This document shows, in pieces, positions 46,035 to 54,895 of a stretch of DNA of 64,000 nt (positions within the stretch are counted from its first letter, which is position 1; the number at the start of each line of letters is the position of its first letter). This DNA is from Tessaracoccus antarcticus. Lineage in GTDB: Bacteria > Actinomycetota > Actinomycetes > Propionibacteriales > Propionibacteriaceae. The stretch lies in assembly GCF_003688855.1 (NCBI RefSeq), contig NZ_REFW01000001.1:1116001-1180000 (forward strand), given 5' to 3'. A program made the translations under genes and the position numbers. The notes under the pieces were generated by a model. The model was not told where the DNA came from. It made no database searches and saw only the letters and a program-made list of their open reading frames with translations.

Positions 46035-46252
46035 CAGGGTTCCTCTTCGCTTCATTCTGAGACATTCTCGACACTGCATGAAAGCGAAGGGACGAGCCGT
46101 GTGGCCCGCGGTACCACCCTCCTTGGACACCCAGACGGATCATGAAGCCTGAGCACCCTCTTGATTTGCTGACGCGGCCGGTTCTACTGGGCCCTCCACA
46201 GGCTGTTCTTCCGGCAGCTCCGGGGTGATGGCCCCATCAATGCCTTGCGGTC
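46035..46252 (-). promoter_or_regulatory. T-box riboswitch of ileS (translational, ultrashort Stem I type)
   Basis: Reverse strand. The T-box sequence AGGGTGGTACCGCG lies at 46120-46107. Near the 5' end GGGG-CCATCA-CCCC (46235-46222) is a hairpin whose loop contains ATC, an isoleucine codon (46229-46227). The antisequestrator forms from AGGG with CCCT and GCGGGCC with GGCTCGT. In the other state CCCTTCGCTTTCAT (46091-46078) pairs with ATGAAGCGAAGAGGA (46055-46041), burying the Shine-Dalgarno AGAGGA. Binding of uncharged tRNA-Ile would free the ribosome site. This matches the actinobacterial ileS T-box class known from Mycobacterium and Nocardia. Confidence 0.9.
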
Positions 46253-46258
46253 GGCTCA

Positions 46259-46287
46259 ATTATGCGTCACTCGTCTGCGGCCACCAA
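46259..46287 (-). promoter_or_regulatory. Predicted promoter of the T-box/ileS transcript
   Basis: Reverse strand TTGGTG (46287-46282), 17-base spacer, CATAAT (46264-46259). The -10 matches at five of six bases, the -35 at three. Predicted start near 46252 leaves room for the whole T-box leader. Confidence 0.45.
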
Positions 46288-46449
46288 AAAACACGACGCA
46301 GTGTTTATCTACGATCCGCTTATTTCCCCACACGTGGCGGATGCACAATTGATGTACAAGAGCATCGACGCCAAGAACCTCGAGCCGGTGCCCGGCATGG
46401 GTGGTAATTCGCCGCCCACGGATGGGATTGAGTGAGAGGACGTTGTGAC

Positions 46450-47055
46450 ATGTCGTCGATGAAGCACACTGTGAGGCCCGCTCCGTTGCCGCTGGTGGAG
46501 ACGTGGCCCTGGGCCCGCGCCCTGTTCTCCGACCGGAACTGGATCGCCGGGACCCTCTGGCTGGTGGTGCGTGTGCTGCTGGGGTGGCAATGGCTGGTCT
46601 CGGGTGTCGAGAAGTTCCAGGACTACGGTCCCTGGAAGAGTGGCGTCGCCGTCCAGGGGTTCGCCAAGGGGGCACGGGGCAACATGACGGGCGCCCATCC
46701 GGGGGTGGTCGAGGGCACGTTCGGATGGAACAAGGCGTGGCTGAGTTTCGTCGCGGACGACGGGTACAAGTGGATCGGGCCGGTCATCCCCTTCATGGAG
46801 GTGATCGTCGGCGTGCTGCTCATCCTGGGGTTGTTCACCGGGATCGCGGCGCTGGTGGGGCTGCTGTTGAACGTCAGCTTCCTGTTCGCGGGCAACGCTG
46901 GCGTCAACCCCTTCTTCGCCCTGACGGCGGGGGCACTCATCGCGGCCTGGAGGGTGGCCGGGTACTTCGGTCTGGATTACTGGGTGCTGCCGTTGGTGGG
47001 CGTGCCCTGGAGCGGTCGCGTCGAGGGACGCCACACCACCATCGCGGAGGTGTGA
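46450..47055 (+). CDS. DoxX family membrane protein
   Basis: 201 residues from ATG 46450. About four hydrophobic helices: residues 34-52, 110-133, 136-150 and 155-175. The first helix motif LLGWQWLVSGVEKF and a later GNAGVNPFFALTAGALIAAW are typical of DoxX/thiosulfate-quinone-oxidoreductase-like membrane proteins of actinobacteria. Role is not certain; redox or quinone-linked function is proposed for relatives. It is divergent from ileS, with about 160 bases of common control region. Confidence 0.82.
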   Translation: MSSMKHTVRPAPLPLVETWPWARALFSDRNWIAGTLWLVVRVLLGWQWLVSGVEKFQDYGPWKSGVAVQGFAKGARGNMTGAHPGVVEGTFGWNKAWLSFVADDGYKWIGPVIPFMEVIVGVLLILGLFTGIAALVGLLLNVSFLFAGNAGVNPFFALTAGALIAAWRVAGYFGLDYWVLPLVGVPWSGRVEGRHTTIAEV

Positions 47056-47108
47056 GGCAACCCGCCCGGCACCCTAGGATGACCTGAGTTCTTCGGGAGG
47101 ATTCCCCC

Positions 47109-47912
47109 TTGTTTCCGGTCTTCATTGCCGCTGCCCTGGCCGTACCCGTCGTGGCGGCCGTCGCTGCAGTGGGCGCCGCTGTCCGACACTTCGAGGGGGA
47201 GTACTCCACGGTGCGGTCGATGCAGGCTTGGGCCCGCGCGCGGGCGTTCAGCTTCCACCCCGAGTGGCACACCCTGGCGTCTGCCCTGCAACGTCAGGTC
47301 CCGGGCATCTCCAGGGCCTGGGCCGGGTTCCGGGGCGAGGTGGCGGGGGCGAGCGTGTTCGGTGCCTGCTGCACCTGGGAAACCGGTGGTGGGCAGTCCA
47401 GCACGAGTCACCGTCGCGACGTGCGCGCCGTGAGGATCGAGGGTGTCAATTTCCCGACGCTGGTGGTGTACCGCCGGTGGCGCACGCTCGTGATGCGGCC
47501 CCTGATGGCGCATGCCCCGGTGCTGGACGTCGAGCACCACGGATTCTCGCGTCGCTGGGAGGTGGCGTGCCCGTCGCAGCGGCTGGCGCACGACCTGCTG
47601 CATCCACGTGTGCTCGAGTTGCTGCTGCAGGCGCCGCGGTGGGTCGATGCTCTCTGGTTCGACGGCGACGCCATCGTTCTGGTCGGACGCGGTGGCACGC
47701 CGGAGCGGACCGACCAGGCGCTGGAACTGCTGGCGCAGCTGGCCGCGCTGGTGCCCCATTTCTCCACGGAGGAACTGGGGGAGGGGGCGGTCTCGTCGCT
47801 GTACGGCCAGCACACTCGACGCGCGCGCCGGGCCACGGACAACGCGTTGCCGTGGCGAAGCCGATCCAGTGATGATGACTCTGCCCACGAGAAAGGGCCC
47901 GTATGGAATTGA
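47109..47912 (+). CDS. Unknown membrane-anchored protein, paralogue of the next gene (A)
   Basis: 267 residues from a TTG at 47109 with GGGAGGA upstream at proper distance. One N-terminal transmembrane segment (residues 2-25). The soluble part includes LVVYRRWRTLVMRPLMAHAP and HGFSRRWEVACPSQRLAHDLLHPRVLELLL, which matches in order FNRSWHVTGAVPRFTHDVVH plus PRMMQWL in the next gene, so the two are paralogues. No known domain is recognised. It overlaps the next gene by 10 bases. Confidence 0.65.
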   Translation: MFPVFIAAALAVPVVAAVAAVGAAVRHFEGEYSTVRSMQAWARARAFSFHPEWHTLASALQRQVPGISRAWAGFRGEVAGASVFGACCTWETGGGQSSTSHRRDVRAVRIEGVNFPTLVVYRRWRTLVMRPLMAHAPVLDVEHHGFSRRWEVACPSQRLAHDLLHPRVLELLLQAPRWVDALWFDGDAIVLVGRGGTPERTDQALELLAQLAALVPHFSTEELGEGAVSSLYGQHTRRARRATDNALPWRSRSSDDDSAHEKGPVWN

Positions 47913-48646
47913 TTGAACCCGCCCTCTACGCCGTCGTCTACATCGCCTACTTCGTCACCACGCCATGGAGATGGGCGAAGGAGCGGCGCCGTCTACGTCG
48001 GCTGAGTCGCTTGTGGGGCGCTTGGGCGGGGTCCCGCGGCTGGACGATGCGCGACCGGTGGGAGGGGATGGGCACAGCCTTCTCCAGCAAGGTGTTCGGA
48101 CGTGGTGGCACCCGGCGTGCCCTGTTCGGCTACGAGGGCATGTTCGACGGCGTGCCGGTGGCAGGGTTCAGCCACGAGCACACCTCGGGATGTGGCCCGG
48201 AGAGGGAGACGACCCACCGCCACGTCAGCATGCTGCGAGTGCCCGGGGCCCGATTCCCGGGGCTGACTGTCACTCCGCAGACGTCGAAGACGGAGCGCGA
48301 CGTCCAGTTCGAGGACACCGAGTTCAACCGTTCCTGGCACGTCACGGGCGCGGTTCCCCGCTTCACACACGACGTGGTCCACCCCCGCATGATGCAGTGG
48401 CTGACCTCCGCGCTGCTGCCGCGTTCATCCTCCGTGTGCTTCGAGCGTGACACGATCCTGATCACCACCCCCGGCATCCTGACCCCGGAGCAGGTGGACG
48501 ACCATCTCCGCCTCCTGACCCGGACGGTCGCGCTCGTGCCCGGCTTCGTGCTCCGTGAGGTGGGCTGCCGGCATCCGCTGCCGATCGCCGACTCCGGCCC
48601 GGGCGGGGGGCTGGCGTTCACGGCAGCTGCATCGAGTGCCCCATGA
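47903..48646 (+). CDS. Unknown membrane-anchored protein, paralogue of the previous gene (B)
   Basis: 247 residues. A short N-terminal hydrophobic segment (ALYAVVYIAYFVTT) leads to a basic stretch (RWAKERRRLRRLSR). The body shares with the preceding protein the pattern F/W-x-V...HD-VVHPRMMQWL and a late VALVPGFVLRE segment. No catalytic motif is evident. The pair looks like a tandem duplication that has diverged. The last 29 bases overlap the 3' end of the convergent kup gene. Confidence 0.65.
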   Translation: MELIEPALYAVVYIAYFVTTPWRWAKERRRLRRLSRLWGAWAGSRGWTMRDRWEGMGTAFSSKVFGRGGTRRALFGYEGMFDGVPVAGFSHEHTSGCGPERETTHRHVSMLRVPGARFPGLTVTPQTSKTERDVQFEDTEFNRSWHVTGAVPRFTHDVVHPRMMQWLTSALLPRSSSVCFERDTILITTPGILTPEQVDDHLRLLTRTVALVPGFVLREVGCRHPLPIADSGPGGGLAFTAAASSAP

Positions 48647-50552
48647 GGATGGTCCTGTTGGGCGGGAGGTCGTGGTACCTGATCGGGTCCACTCCCCACT
48701 TCGACGTCCAGATGTAGAGCTGCTGGCGCCACTGCCGCTGCCGCGTCGCACCCTCGTCCACCTCGAAGGTGAATGTGGACACGACGTAGGAGGCGCGCTG
48801 CAGTTCTGACGTGCTCAGGATGGGCGTCAGGAGCCGCTGGATGGTGAGGGGCAGTGCCTGGTGGTCATTGAATCCGAATCGGAGCTGGAGCACGGACACG
48901 GGGCCGCCGCCTGTGGCGTGCACCACCAGTTCGCCCCTGTCCTCCGGCCCCACGTGGGGCACCTCGAGGACCGCGACCGTGATCACCACCACGTCGCGGG
49001 GGAGCGCCAGCAACTGCTCCGCCATGGCGCGCATCGCCCACGGCGTCGACTCCTCCGCGCGGGTCACGAAGAGGGCCACCCCGGGCACGCGCTGCACCGG
49101 CGGCTGCGCCCGGGAGATGTGATCGAAGAACGACCCGAGGGTCACGGGCCGCGCCGTCATCGACTCCCTGATTCGCCGTCGACCGCTGTGCCAGTTGGCC
49201 ATCACCGCGAACACGCACGCGGCCACCACCAGCGGCACCCAGCCACCGGAGGGGATCTTGAGCAGGTTGGCGGACAGGAAACTCAGGTCCACCAGCAGCA
49301 GCACGGCCATGGCCGCCGCGACGAGGCGGTTGCGTGGACCACCCCGGCTCCACGCATGGAAAAGGAACAGCATCGCCGTGATGGACATGGTTCCCGTGAC
49401 GGCGATGCCGTAGGCGCCCGCCAGGCCCGTGGAGCTCTCGAACGCGACGATGAGGATGACGACGCCCACGGCGAGGGCCGCGTTCACCATGGGCAGGTAG
49501 ACCCGGCCGAGGTCCTGGTCGGAGGTGTGCTGGATGTTCAGCCGTGGCAGGTATTCCAGCCGGATGGCCTGGCGCACCAGGGAGAAGGTGCCGGAGATGA
49601 CTGCCTGCGAGGCGATGATCGTTGCCAGGGTCGCCAGCGCCACCATCGGCAACACCCACCCGGCGGGAAGCATGCCGTAGAACGGATTGCCACCGGCGGC
49701 GGGGGAGCGCAGCACGAGGGAGGCCTGCCCGAGGTAGTTGGCCACCAGGGCGGGGAAGACGATGACGAGCCAGGCACTGCGGATGGGGGCTGCCCCGAAG
49801 TGGCCCAGGTCGGCGTACAGCGCCTCCGCCCCCGTCACGGCCAGGACCACCGCGCCCAGGGCCACGAAGGCGGTGAACGGATCCTGGGCGAAAAATCGGA
49901 CGGCGTACGTGGGGGACAGGGCCCCCAGCACGGCGGGGTGGGCAGCGATGGACACCACCCCCAGCACCCCTATGGTGCCGAACCACAGAAGCATCACGGG
50001 GCCGAACAGGCCTGCGACGATCGTCGTCCCCAGCCGCTGCAAGGCGAAGAGCGACACCACGATCACCAGCGAGAGCGGGACCACCCACGGCACCAGCGCC
50101 GGATCCACCTGCTCCAGCCCCTCGACCGCTGACAGGACCGAGATGGCGGGCGTGATGAGGCTGTCCCCCAGGAACAGCGATGCACCCAGGACCCCGAGGA
50201 CCACCAGGGCCCGGCGGCCACGGCCGTGGCGGCGGCCCTTCACGATGAGGGACACCAGCGCCATGACCCCGCCCTCGCCGTCGTTGTCCGCGCGCATGAT
50301 GAAGGCCACGTACTGGATGAGGACGACCAGCACGATGGCCCACACGATGAGCGATGCGAGGCCGAGGACGGGTACCGCGGAGCGTTCCACGGCCGGATTG
50401 GCCGTGGGGTCCAGGGCCGCACGGAAGGCATACAGAGGGCTGGTGCCGATGTCCCCGAACACCACGCCCAGGGCGGCGATGGCCGCGATGCTGCGTCGCC
50501 CGGTCCGGTGCTGCGACGCACCGGGCGATGCGGTGCCGGTCCCCCCGCCCAT
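48618..50552 (-). CDS. kup: Kup-type potassium uptake protein
   Basis: 644 residues from ATG 50552 (MGGGTGTASPGASQH). It imports K+ with protons. The N-terminal signature ALGVVFGDIGTSPLYAFRAA, acidic DNDGEGGVMALVSL and GDSLITPAISVLSAVEGLE are the defining Kup/HAK motifs. About 12 membrane helices are followed by a cytoplasmic domain of about 190 residues. A longer open frame upstream to 51281 is a shadow of the DUF1345 gene. Confidence 0.93.
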   Translation of the reverse strand: MGGGTGTASPGASQHRTGRRSIAAIAALGVVFGDIGTSPLYAFRAALDPTANPAVERSAVPVLGLASLIVWAIVLVVLIQYVAFIMRADNDGEGGVMALVSLIVKGRRHGRGRRALVVLGVLGASLFLGDSLITPAISVLSAVEGLEQVDPALVPWVVPLSLVIVVSLFALQRLGTTIVAGLFGPVMLLWFGTIGVLGVVSIAAHPAVLGALSPTYAVRFFAQDPFTAFVALGAVVLAVTGAEALYADLGHFGAAPIRSAWLVIVFPALVANYLGQASLVLRSPAAGGNPFYGMLPAGWVLPMVALATLATIIASQAVISGTFSLVRQAIRLEYLPRLNIQHTSDQDLGRVYLPMVNAALAVGVVILIVAFESSTGLAGAYGIAVTGTMSITAMLFLFHAWSRGGPRNRLVAAAMAVLLLVDLSFLSANLLKIPSGGWVPLVVAACVFAVMANWHSGRRRIRESMTARPVTLGSFFDHISRAQPPVQRVPGVALFVTRAEESTPWAMRAMAEQLLALPRDVVVITVAVLEVPHVGPEDRGELVVHATGGGPVSVLQLRFGFNDHQALPLTIQRLLTPILSTSELQRASYVVSTFTFEVDEGATRQRQWRQQLYIWTSKWGVDPIRYHDLPPNRTILMGHSMQLP

Positions 50553-50597
50553 GTCGATCCCACAAGGGTAGGCGCTGGATGCGAGTACCGTCGGTGC

Positions 50598-51236
50598 GTG
50601 AAGCAATCGAGTGCGGGCTGGCGCCTGCTGGCCGGCGTGGCCGGCGGGGTCGTGGCAGCGGTTGCGTGCTTGGCCGTCGGGTTGCCCTCCTTCGCCCCGC
50701 TGGTGGGATGGATCGCGGCGAGCGGGATCTTCATCACCTGGACGGGGTTCCTGCTGGCGCCCATGGACGGTCCCTCCACCCGCTCCCACGCCACGAAGGA
50801 GGATCCCCCTCGCAGGTGGGCCCACGTGAGTCTCCTCGTCGCGGTCCTGGCCAGCCTCGTGGGGGTGGCCTACCTCGTCGCAGGGGCGGGCAGCGGCAGC
50901 GGACTGTCCCAGGCGCTCGTGGGAGTGGTGGCCATCGGTTTGTCCTGGGTTCTGGTGCACACCCTCTACACCGTGCGCTACGCCCACCTCTTCTACGATG
51001 CCGGCGGCAAGGGTGTCGATTTCGAGGGCACGGACGAACCGGCCTATGGGGATTTCGCCTACCTCGCGTTCACCCTCGGCATGACGTTCCAGGTCTCCGA
51101 CACCCAGTTGACGACACCGCAGGTGCGGGCCGCGGCGCTGCGGCACGCCCTGCTGTCGTACCTGCTGGGGGTCGTGGTGATCGCCATCACCATCAACCTG
51201 GTGGTGCAACTGGCCGGAGGCGCTTCGCCGCAGTAG
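50598..51236 (+). CDS. DUF1345 family membrane protein
   Basis: About 212 residues from a GTG at 50598. Five hydrophobic segments and the family motif VLVHTLYTVRYAHLFYDAGGK, followed by YGDFAYLAFTLGMTFQVSDT, identify DUF1345. The function is unknown. The start is 45 bases from the divergent kup start, so they share a control region; a common role in ion balance is only a guess. Confidence 0.85.
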   Translation: MKQSSAGWRLLAGVAGGVVAAVACLAVGLPSFAPLVGWIAASGIFITWTGFLLAPMDGPSTRSHATKEDPPRRWAHVSLLVAVLASLVGVAYLVAGAGSGSGLSQALVGVVAIGLSWVLVHTLYTVRYAHLFYDAGGKGVDFEGTDEPAYGDFAYLAFTLGMTFQVSDTQLTTPQVRAAALRHALLSYLLGVVVIAITINLVVQLAGGASPQ

Positions 51237-51290
51237 CCGGGTGCGCTGCCACTCAGCGTCGCCACAGCCGCGCAGGACCACCCTGATGCG

Positions 51291-52181
51291 ATGAGAAGAG
51301 TCCGGAGCGCCCGCGGCGCCATCGCTGCGGTATCCATGGTGGCGCTACTGATGACGGCTTCGTGCGCCAGCACGCCGGGGAGCGTGACAGATGCGTCGTC
51401 CCCACCACCCCCACCGGTTGTTGCGTCGCCCCCGCCTTCCGCCGCCCCTTCTGCCACTGGGGCAGCCAGCGCCACCCCCGGCTGCACGGCGCCCGGGGTC
51501 GTGGAACACGTGACGTTTGACCAGTCCAGTCAGGGGGCACTCGGCGATTTCCAGGTCTATCTCCCGCCCTGCTACGCCGCCGCCCCGGGCTCCAGATACC
51601 CGGTGGTGTATCTGCTGCACGGCTCCGGACACGATGACGCCTACTGGCTGGAGGTGGGCATCGTGGGTGCGGCCGACGACGCCATCGGGCACGGGAAGGT
51701 TGCCCCGATGATCCTCGTCATGCCCGACGGTGGGCCCACCTTCGGAACCGGTCGCGGCGGGGAAACATTCGCCACGTTCCTGACTAGTGAACTGATCCCC
51801 CGCGTCGACGCTTCCTACCGGAGCATCGCGACCCGCAGCGGCCGGGCGATCGGCGGCATCTCGCTGGGCGGTGGGCTGGCCCTCACAATCGCCGCTGGGG
51901 CGCCGACGCTGTTCACCGCAGTGGGCGGGCACAGCCCCGCAGTCAGGGATCCGGCCGCACTGGCCGCGCATCTCACGGCCGGTGGCCTGCGGGTGTGGCT
52001 GGATGTCGGCGCGGGCGACTCCCTGCGCGACGGCTCCATCTCACTGGAGAAGGAATTGCGTGGCCTCGGCGGCGACGTGCACCTGGAGGTGCCGGAGGGC
52101 ACGCACGTTGACAGCTACTGGACCGCTCACCTCGCGGAGTACCTCCACTTCTACGACCAGTCCTTCCGTGCCTCCCGGTGA
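51291..52181 (+). CDS. Esterase-like lipoprotein (alpha/beta hydrolase, antigen 85/esterase D type)
   Basis: 296 residues. Signal peptide with lipobox LLMTASC, then a Pro/Ala-rich linker (residues 28-65). The hydrolase domain has LGDFQVYLPPCYAA, YPVVYLLHGSGHDD, the nucleophile elbow IGGISLGGGLAL (Ser) and a late PEGTHVDSYW with His. This is the putative esterase family to which Fes, esterase D and the mycolyltransferases belong. It stands 76 bases before the phosphodiester glycosidase gene, at the head of the pentose-lipid locus; hydrolysis or acyl transfer at the wall is plausible, not proven. Confidence 0.85.
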   Translation: MRRVRSARGAIAAVSMVALLMTASCASTPGSVTDASSPPPPPVVASPPPSAAPSATGAASATPGCTAPGVVEHVTFDQSSQGALGDFQVYLPPCYAAAPGSRYPVVYLLHGSGHDDAYWLEVGIVGAADDAIGHGKVAPMILVMPDGGPTFGTGRGGETFATFLTSELIPRVDASYRSIATRSGRAIGGISLGGGLALTIAAGAPTLFTAVGGHSPAVRDPAALAAHLTAGGLRVWLDVGAGDSLRDGSISLEKELRGLGGDVHLEVPEGTHVDSYWTAHLAEYLHFYDQSFRASR

Positions 52182-52257
52182 CGCTCAGCGTCCTCACACC
52201 CCCACCGGCGGACAGTGGGGACAGACATCCACGAATGTGCATCCCAGGAGACCTGAC

Positions 52258-53436
52258 ATGACCATCCCCGACCAGACCATCACTCCTATCCCCATCCCCC
52301 CCGGGGACATGCAGCACAACGCCCCACCGCGTCGCCGGGTCCGGCGGCTGCGGATCGTGGCGCTGGTGGTGGCGCTCCTGCTGATCGCCCCGGGAATCTC
52401 CTACACCCAGGCGCTCACCGCTCCGGGGTACGCATCCTGGTCCGAGCGTTCGGTGGGATGGGTCCGCGACAACGGCGGCGCCGGCATGGTCGACGCCATC
52501 GAGAACTGGTGGTACACCCGGCACGCCCCATCGAACGCCACACCTCTGACGGCCACGCTCCCCGGGCCGCCGCGCGTTCAGCAGGGGAACCCGACGGTGG
52601 CGCCGCGCGTGCCTGCGCCCCCCTCCATCGCCCCGTTGGCGGGCGCCGCACCCCTTGAGGGGGAGGGGCTCTGGAGTGTCGACGTGATGGGGAGAGCGGG
52701 CGTGCCGGTGCTCTACAGCACCTTCCTGCGCCCCGACCCCTCCCATGCCAGCGTCGTGGCGGGCGCCGTGTGGGTCCCCGCCGGGGCGACCGCGGCGCAC
52801 CTGGTGGCCGGCACCAGTCAGCCCCATGGGTGGGGCGGTGCCGCCCGCATCCCCGCAGCAGACATGGGTTCGATCGTCGCCACGTTCAACTCGGGCTGGA
52901 AGTTCGGCGACATGGATGGTGGCTTCTACCTGGGGGGGCGCCAGAGCCCCGCACTGAGGGATGGGCTCGCCTCGGTGGTCATCGATGCACGGGGCCACGT
53001 CACGATCGGCCAATGGGGCCGGGACATCTCCATGACCAGGGACGTTGTCGCGGTGCGGCAGAACCTGCACCTCATCGTCGAGGGCGGCACCCCGGTCCAC
53101 GGTCTCGACGTCAACGGTGGGGGAGTGTGGGGCAGCCCCAGAAACCAACTGCAGTACACGTGGCGATCCGGGCTGGGAACCGACGCTGCAGGGAACCTTG
53201 TCTACGTGGCGGGCAACAACCTCACCCTGCAGTCATTGGCCACGGCCATGAGTGATGCCGGCGTCCGGCAGGGCATGGAGCTCGACATTCATTCAAGGAT
53301 GGTGAACCTCGCGGTCTGGACCCACCCGTCAGGCGGGCACGCGACTGCGAGCAACCTACTGCCCAACATGTCGGCCTCGCCCACCCGCTACGTGGCCGCC
53401 GACCAGCGCGACTTCTTCTACCTGACCCTGAAATGA
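52258..53436 (+). CDS. Phosphodiester glycosidase-like (NAGPA domain) membrane protein
   Basis: 392 residues from ATG 52258 with AGGAG upstream. Residues about 33-53 form a transmembrane anchor. After a Pro-rich region, the segment from about 145 contains the NAGPA-like fold: AAHLVAGTSQPHG, IVATFNSGWKF, GGFYLGGR, IVEGGTPVHGLDVNGGGVWG and QGMELDIHSRMVNLAVW. In the family the conserved N-x-G and D/N motifs bind sugar phosphodiesters. It is 27 bases upstream of the ubiA gene. Substrate may be a sugar-phosphate diester of the envelope. Confidence 0.82.
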   Translation: MTIPDQTITPIPIPPGDMQHNAPPRRRVRRLRIVALVVALLLIAPGISYTQALTAPGYASWSERSVGWVRDNGGAGMVDAIENWWYTRHAPSNATPLTATLPGPPRVQQGNPTVAPRVPAPPSIAPLAGAAPLEGEGLWSVDVMGRAGVPVLYSTFLRPDPSHASVVAGAVWVPAGATAAHLVAGTSQPHGWGGAARIPAADMGSIVATFNSGWKFGDMDGGFYLGGRQSPALRDGLASVVIDARGHVTIGQWGRDISMTRDVVAVRQNLHLIVEGGTPVHGLDVNGGGVWGSPRNQLQYTWRSGLGTDAAGNLVYVAGNNLTLQSLATAMSDAGVRQGMELDIHSRMVNLAVWTHPSGGHATASNLLPNMSASPTRYVAADQRDFFYLTLK

Positions 53437-53463
53437 CCAGACGGAACCCTCTGAGGAGCTGAG

Positions 53464-54390
53464 ATGTCCACTGTCACACTCACCCCCGGTTCGAGAGCGG
53501 TGATCCCGACCGGAGCGCCACCGATGCGATGGGCTGCTGCCCTGCTGCGCACCGCACGACCCAGACAGTGGATCAAGAATGTGTTGGTGGTGGCTGCACC
53601 GGCCGCGGCCGGGATCCTGATCTCGCCTTCGGTGGTTGTCCCGGTGATGACGGCGATGGTCGCCTTCGTGCTCGCTTCGGCTTCCACCTACTTCGTCAAT
53701 GACGCGCGCGACGTCGACGCCGATCGGGCCAATCCCGCCAAGGCGTTGCGGCCGGTGGCCGCCGGGGAGATCTCCCCGTTGATGGCCTACGTCGTCGGTG
53801 CCCTCCTCGCAGTGTTCGCGCTGGCGGTGGCGGTTCCCCAGGGGTGGCCGCTGGTGGCGGTGCTGGGGACCTACCTGGTCACGACGACGGCCTACAGTCG
53901 CTGGCTGAAGCACCAGCCGATCGTGGACATCCTGGTGGTGGCGGCCGGCTTCGTGCTGCGTGCGGTGGCGGGTGCCGTGGCCACCGGGACGGTGCTCTCC
54001 AGCTGGTTCCTGCTCGTGGCGCTGTTCGGGTCGCTCTTCATCGTCACCGCGAAACGCTCCGCCGAACACGAGCGCTTCCTGAGTACGGGGGTGGCTCGCT
54101 CCACGGTGCAGGGGTACCCGACGGCGTGGCTGCAGCAGGTCCTGACACTCGCGCTGGCCGGGACGGTCCTGTCGTATGCCACGTGGGCGCTCCAGTACAT
54201 CGGCAGTGACGTCTCGATGCCGCTGCTGGCGGTCTCCGTGGTGCCGTTCCTGGCCGTGATGCTGCGCTACAGCCTGTTGGTGTCCCTGGGTGCAGGGGAG
54301 GCGCCCGAGAACCTGCTCGGCGACCGTTTCCTGCTGGTGGCAGGGGTCCTCTGGGCGGCGGCCGTCGGCAGCGCCATCTATCTGGCCTGA
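53464..54390 (+). CDS. ubiA: Decaprenyl-phosphate phosphoribosyltransferase (UbiA family)
   Basis: 308 residues, about nine membrane helices. In mycobacteria this enzyme (Rv3806c) moves phosphoribose from PRPP to decaprenyl phosphate, the first step to decaprenyl-phosphoryl-arabinose. The Asp-rich motif is YFVNDARDVDADRANPAKAL, then RPVAAGEIS, and the second is YSRWLKHQPIVDILVV. RPRQWIKNVLV at the N-terminus is also typical of this subgroup. The stop overlaps the gtrA start. dprE1 and dprE2, which act next in the route, are 2.8 kb downstream. Confidence 0.9.
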   Translation: MSTVTLTPGSRAVIPTGAPPMRWAAALLRTARPRQWIKNVLVVAAPAAAGILISPSVVVPVMTAMVAFVLASASTYFVNDARDVDADRANPAKALRPVAAGEISPLMAYVVGALLAVFALAVAVPQGWPLVAVLGTYLVTTTAYSRWLKHQPIVDILVVAAGFVLRAVAGAVATGTVLSSWFLLVALFGSLFIVTAKRSAEHERFLSTGVARSTVQGYPTAWLQQVLTLALAGTVLSYATWALQYIGSDVSMPLLAVSVVPFLAVMLRYSLLVSLGAGEAPENLLGDRFLLVAGVLWAAAVGSAIYLA

Positions 54391-54866
54391 TGGTGATGCA
54401 CCGACGTCCGGGTCTGGGGGAAGTGGGGCGGTTCGCCGTGACGGGCGGGGCCGCCTACCTCGTCGATGTCGCACTCTTCAACCTGTTGTCAGCGTCGACG
54501 GGGCACCTCGCGGCCAAGGTGATCTCCGGCATCGCCGCCATCGCGGTGGCCTACCTGGGGAGCCGCCACTACACCTGGCCCGGCCACCGGCCGACCGGCC
54601 GTCACCCCGTCGTTGTTTTCGTCGCCGTCAGCGTTGCGGCGGCCGGGGTGCAGCTGGGCTGCCTCTGGCTCTCCCACGACGTGATGGGGTGGACGGGTGC
54701 ACTCGCTGACAACGTGTCGGCCAACGTGATGGGCATGGGGCTGGCGACTCTGCTCCGGTTCTGGGGCTTCCGGCGCCTGGTCTTCCCCGGGAGCGCCCGC
54801 GACCTCCCAGCGATGTCCCCGATCCGTGGGAGCTTGGGACCACAATGGGACCCACAGGCGAAGTGA
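54390..54866 (+). CDS. GtrA family small membrane protein
   Basis: 158 residues, four helices, opening with GEVGRFAVTGGAAYLVDVAL, a GtrA-type start, and ending with LATLLRFWGFRRLVFP, also typical. Homologues near mycobacterial dprE1 (Rv3789) have been proposed to take part in decaprenyl-phospho-arabinose flipping or as an adaptor; which applies is unsettled. Overlap of TGATG with ubiA indicates coupling. Confidence 0.87.
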   Translation: MVMHRRPGLGEVGRFAVTGGAAYLVDVALFNLLSASTGHLAAKVISGIAAIAVAYLGSRHYTWPGHRPTGRHPVVVFVAVSVAAAGVQLGCLWLSHDVMGWTGALADNVSANVMGMGLATLLRFWGFRRLVFPGSARDLPAMSPIRGSLGPQWDPQAK

Positions 54867-54895
54867 CACTGTGCCGCAGGGGAAGGATGCCGTCG

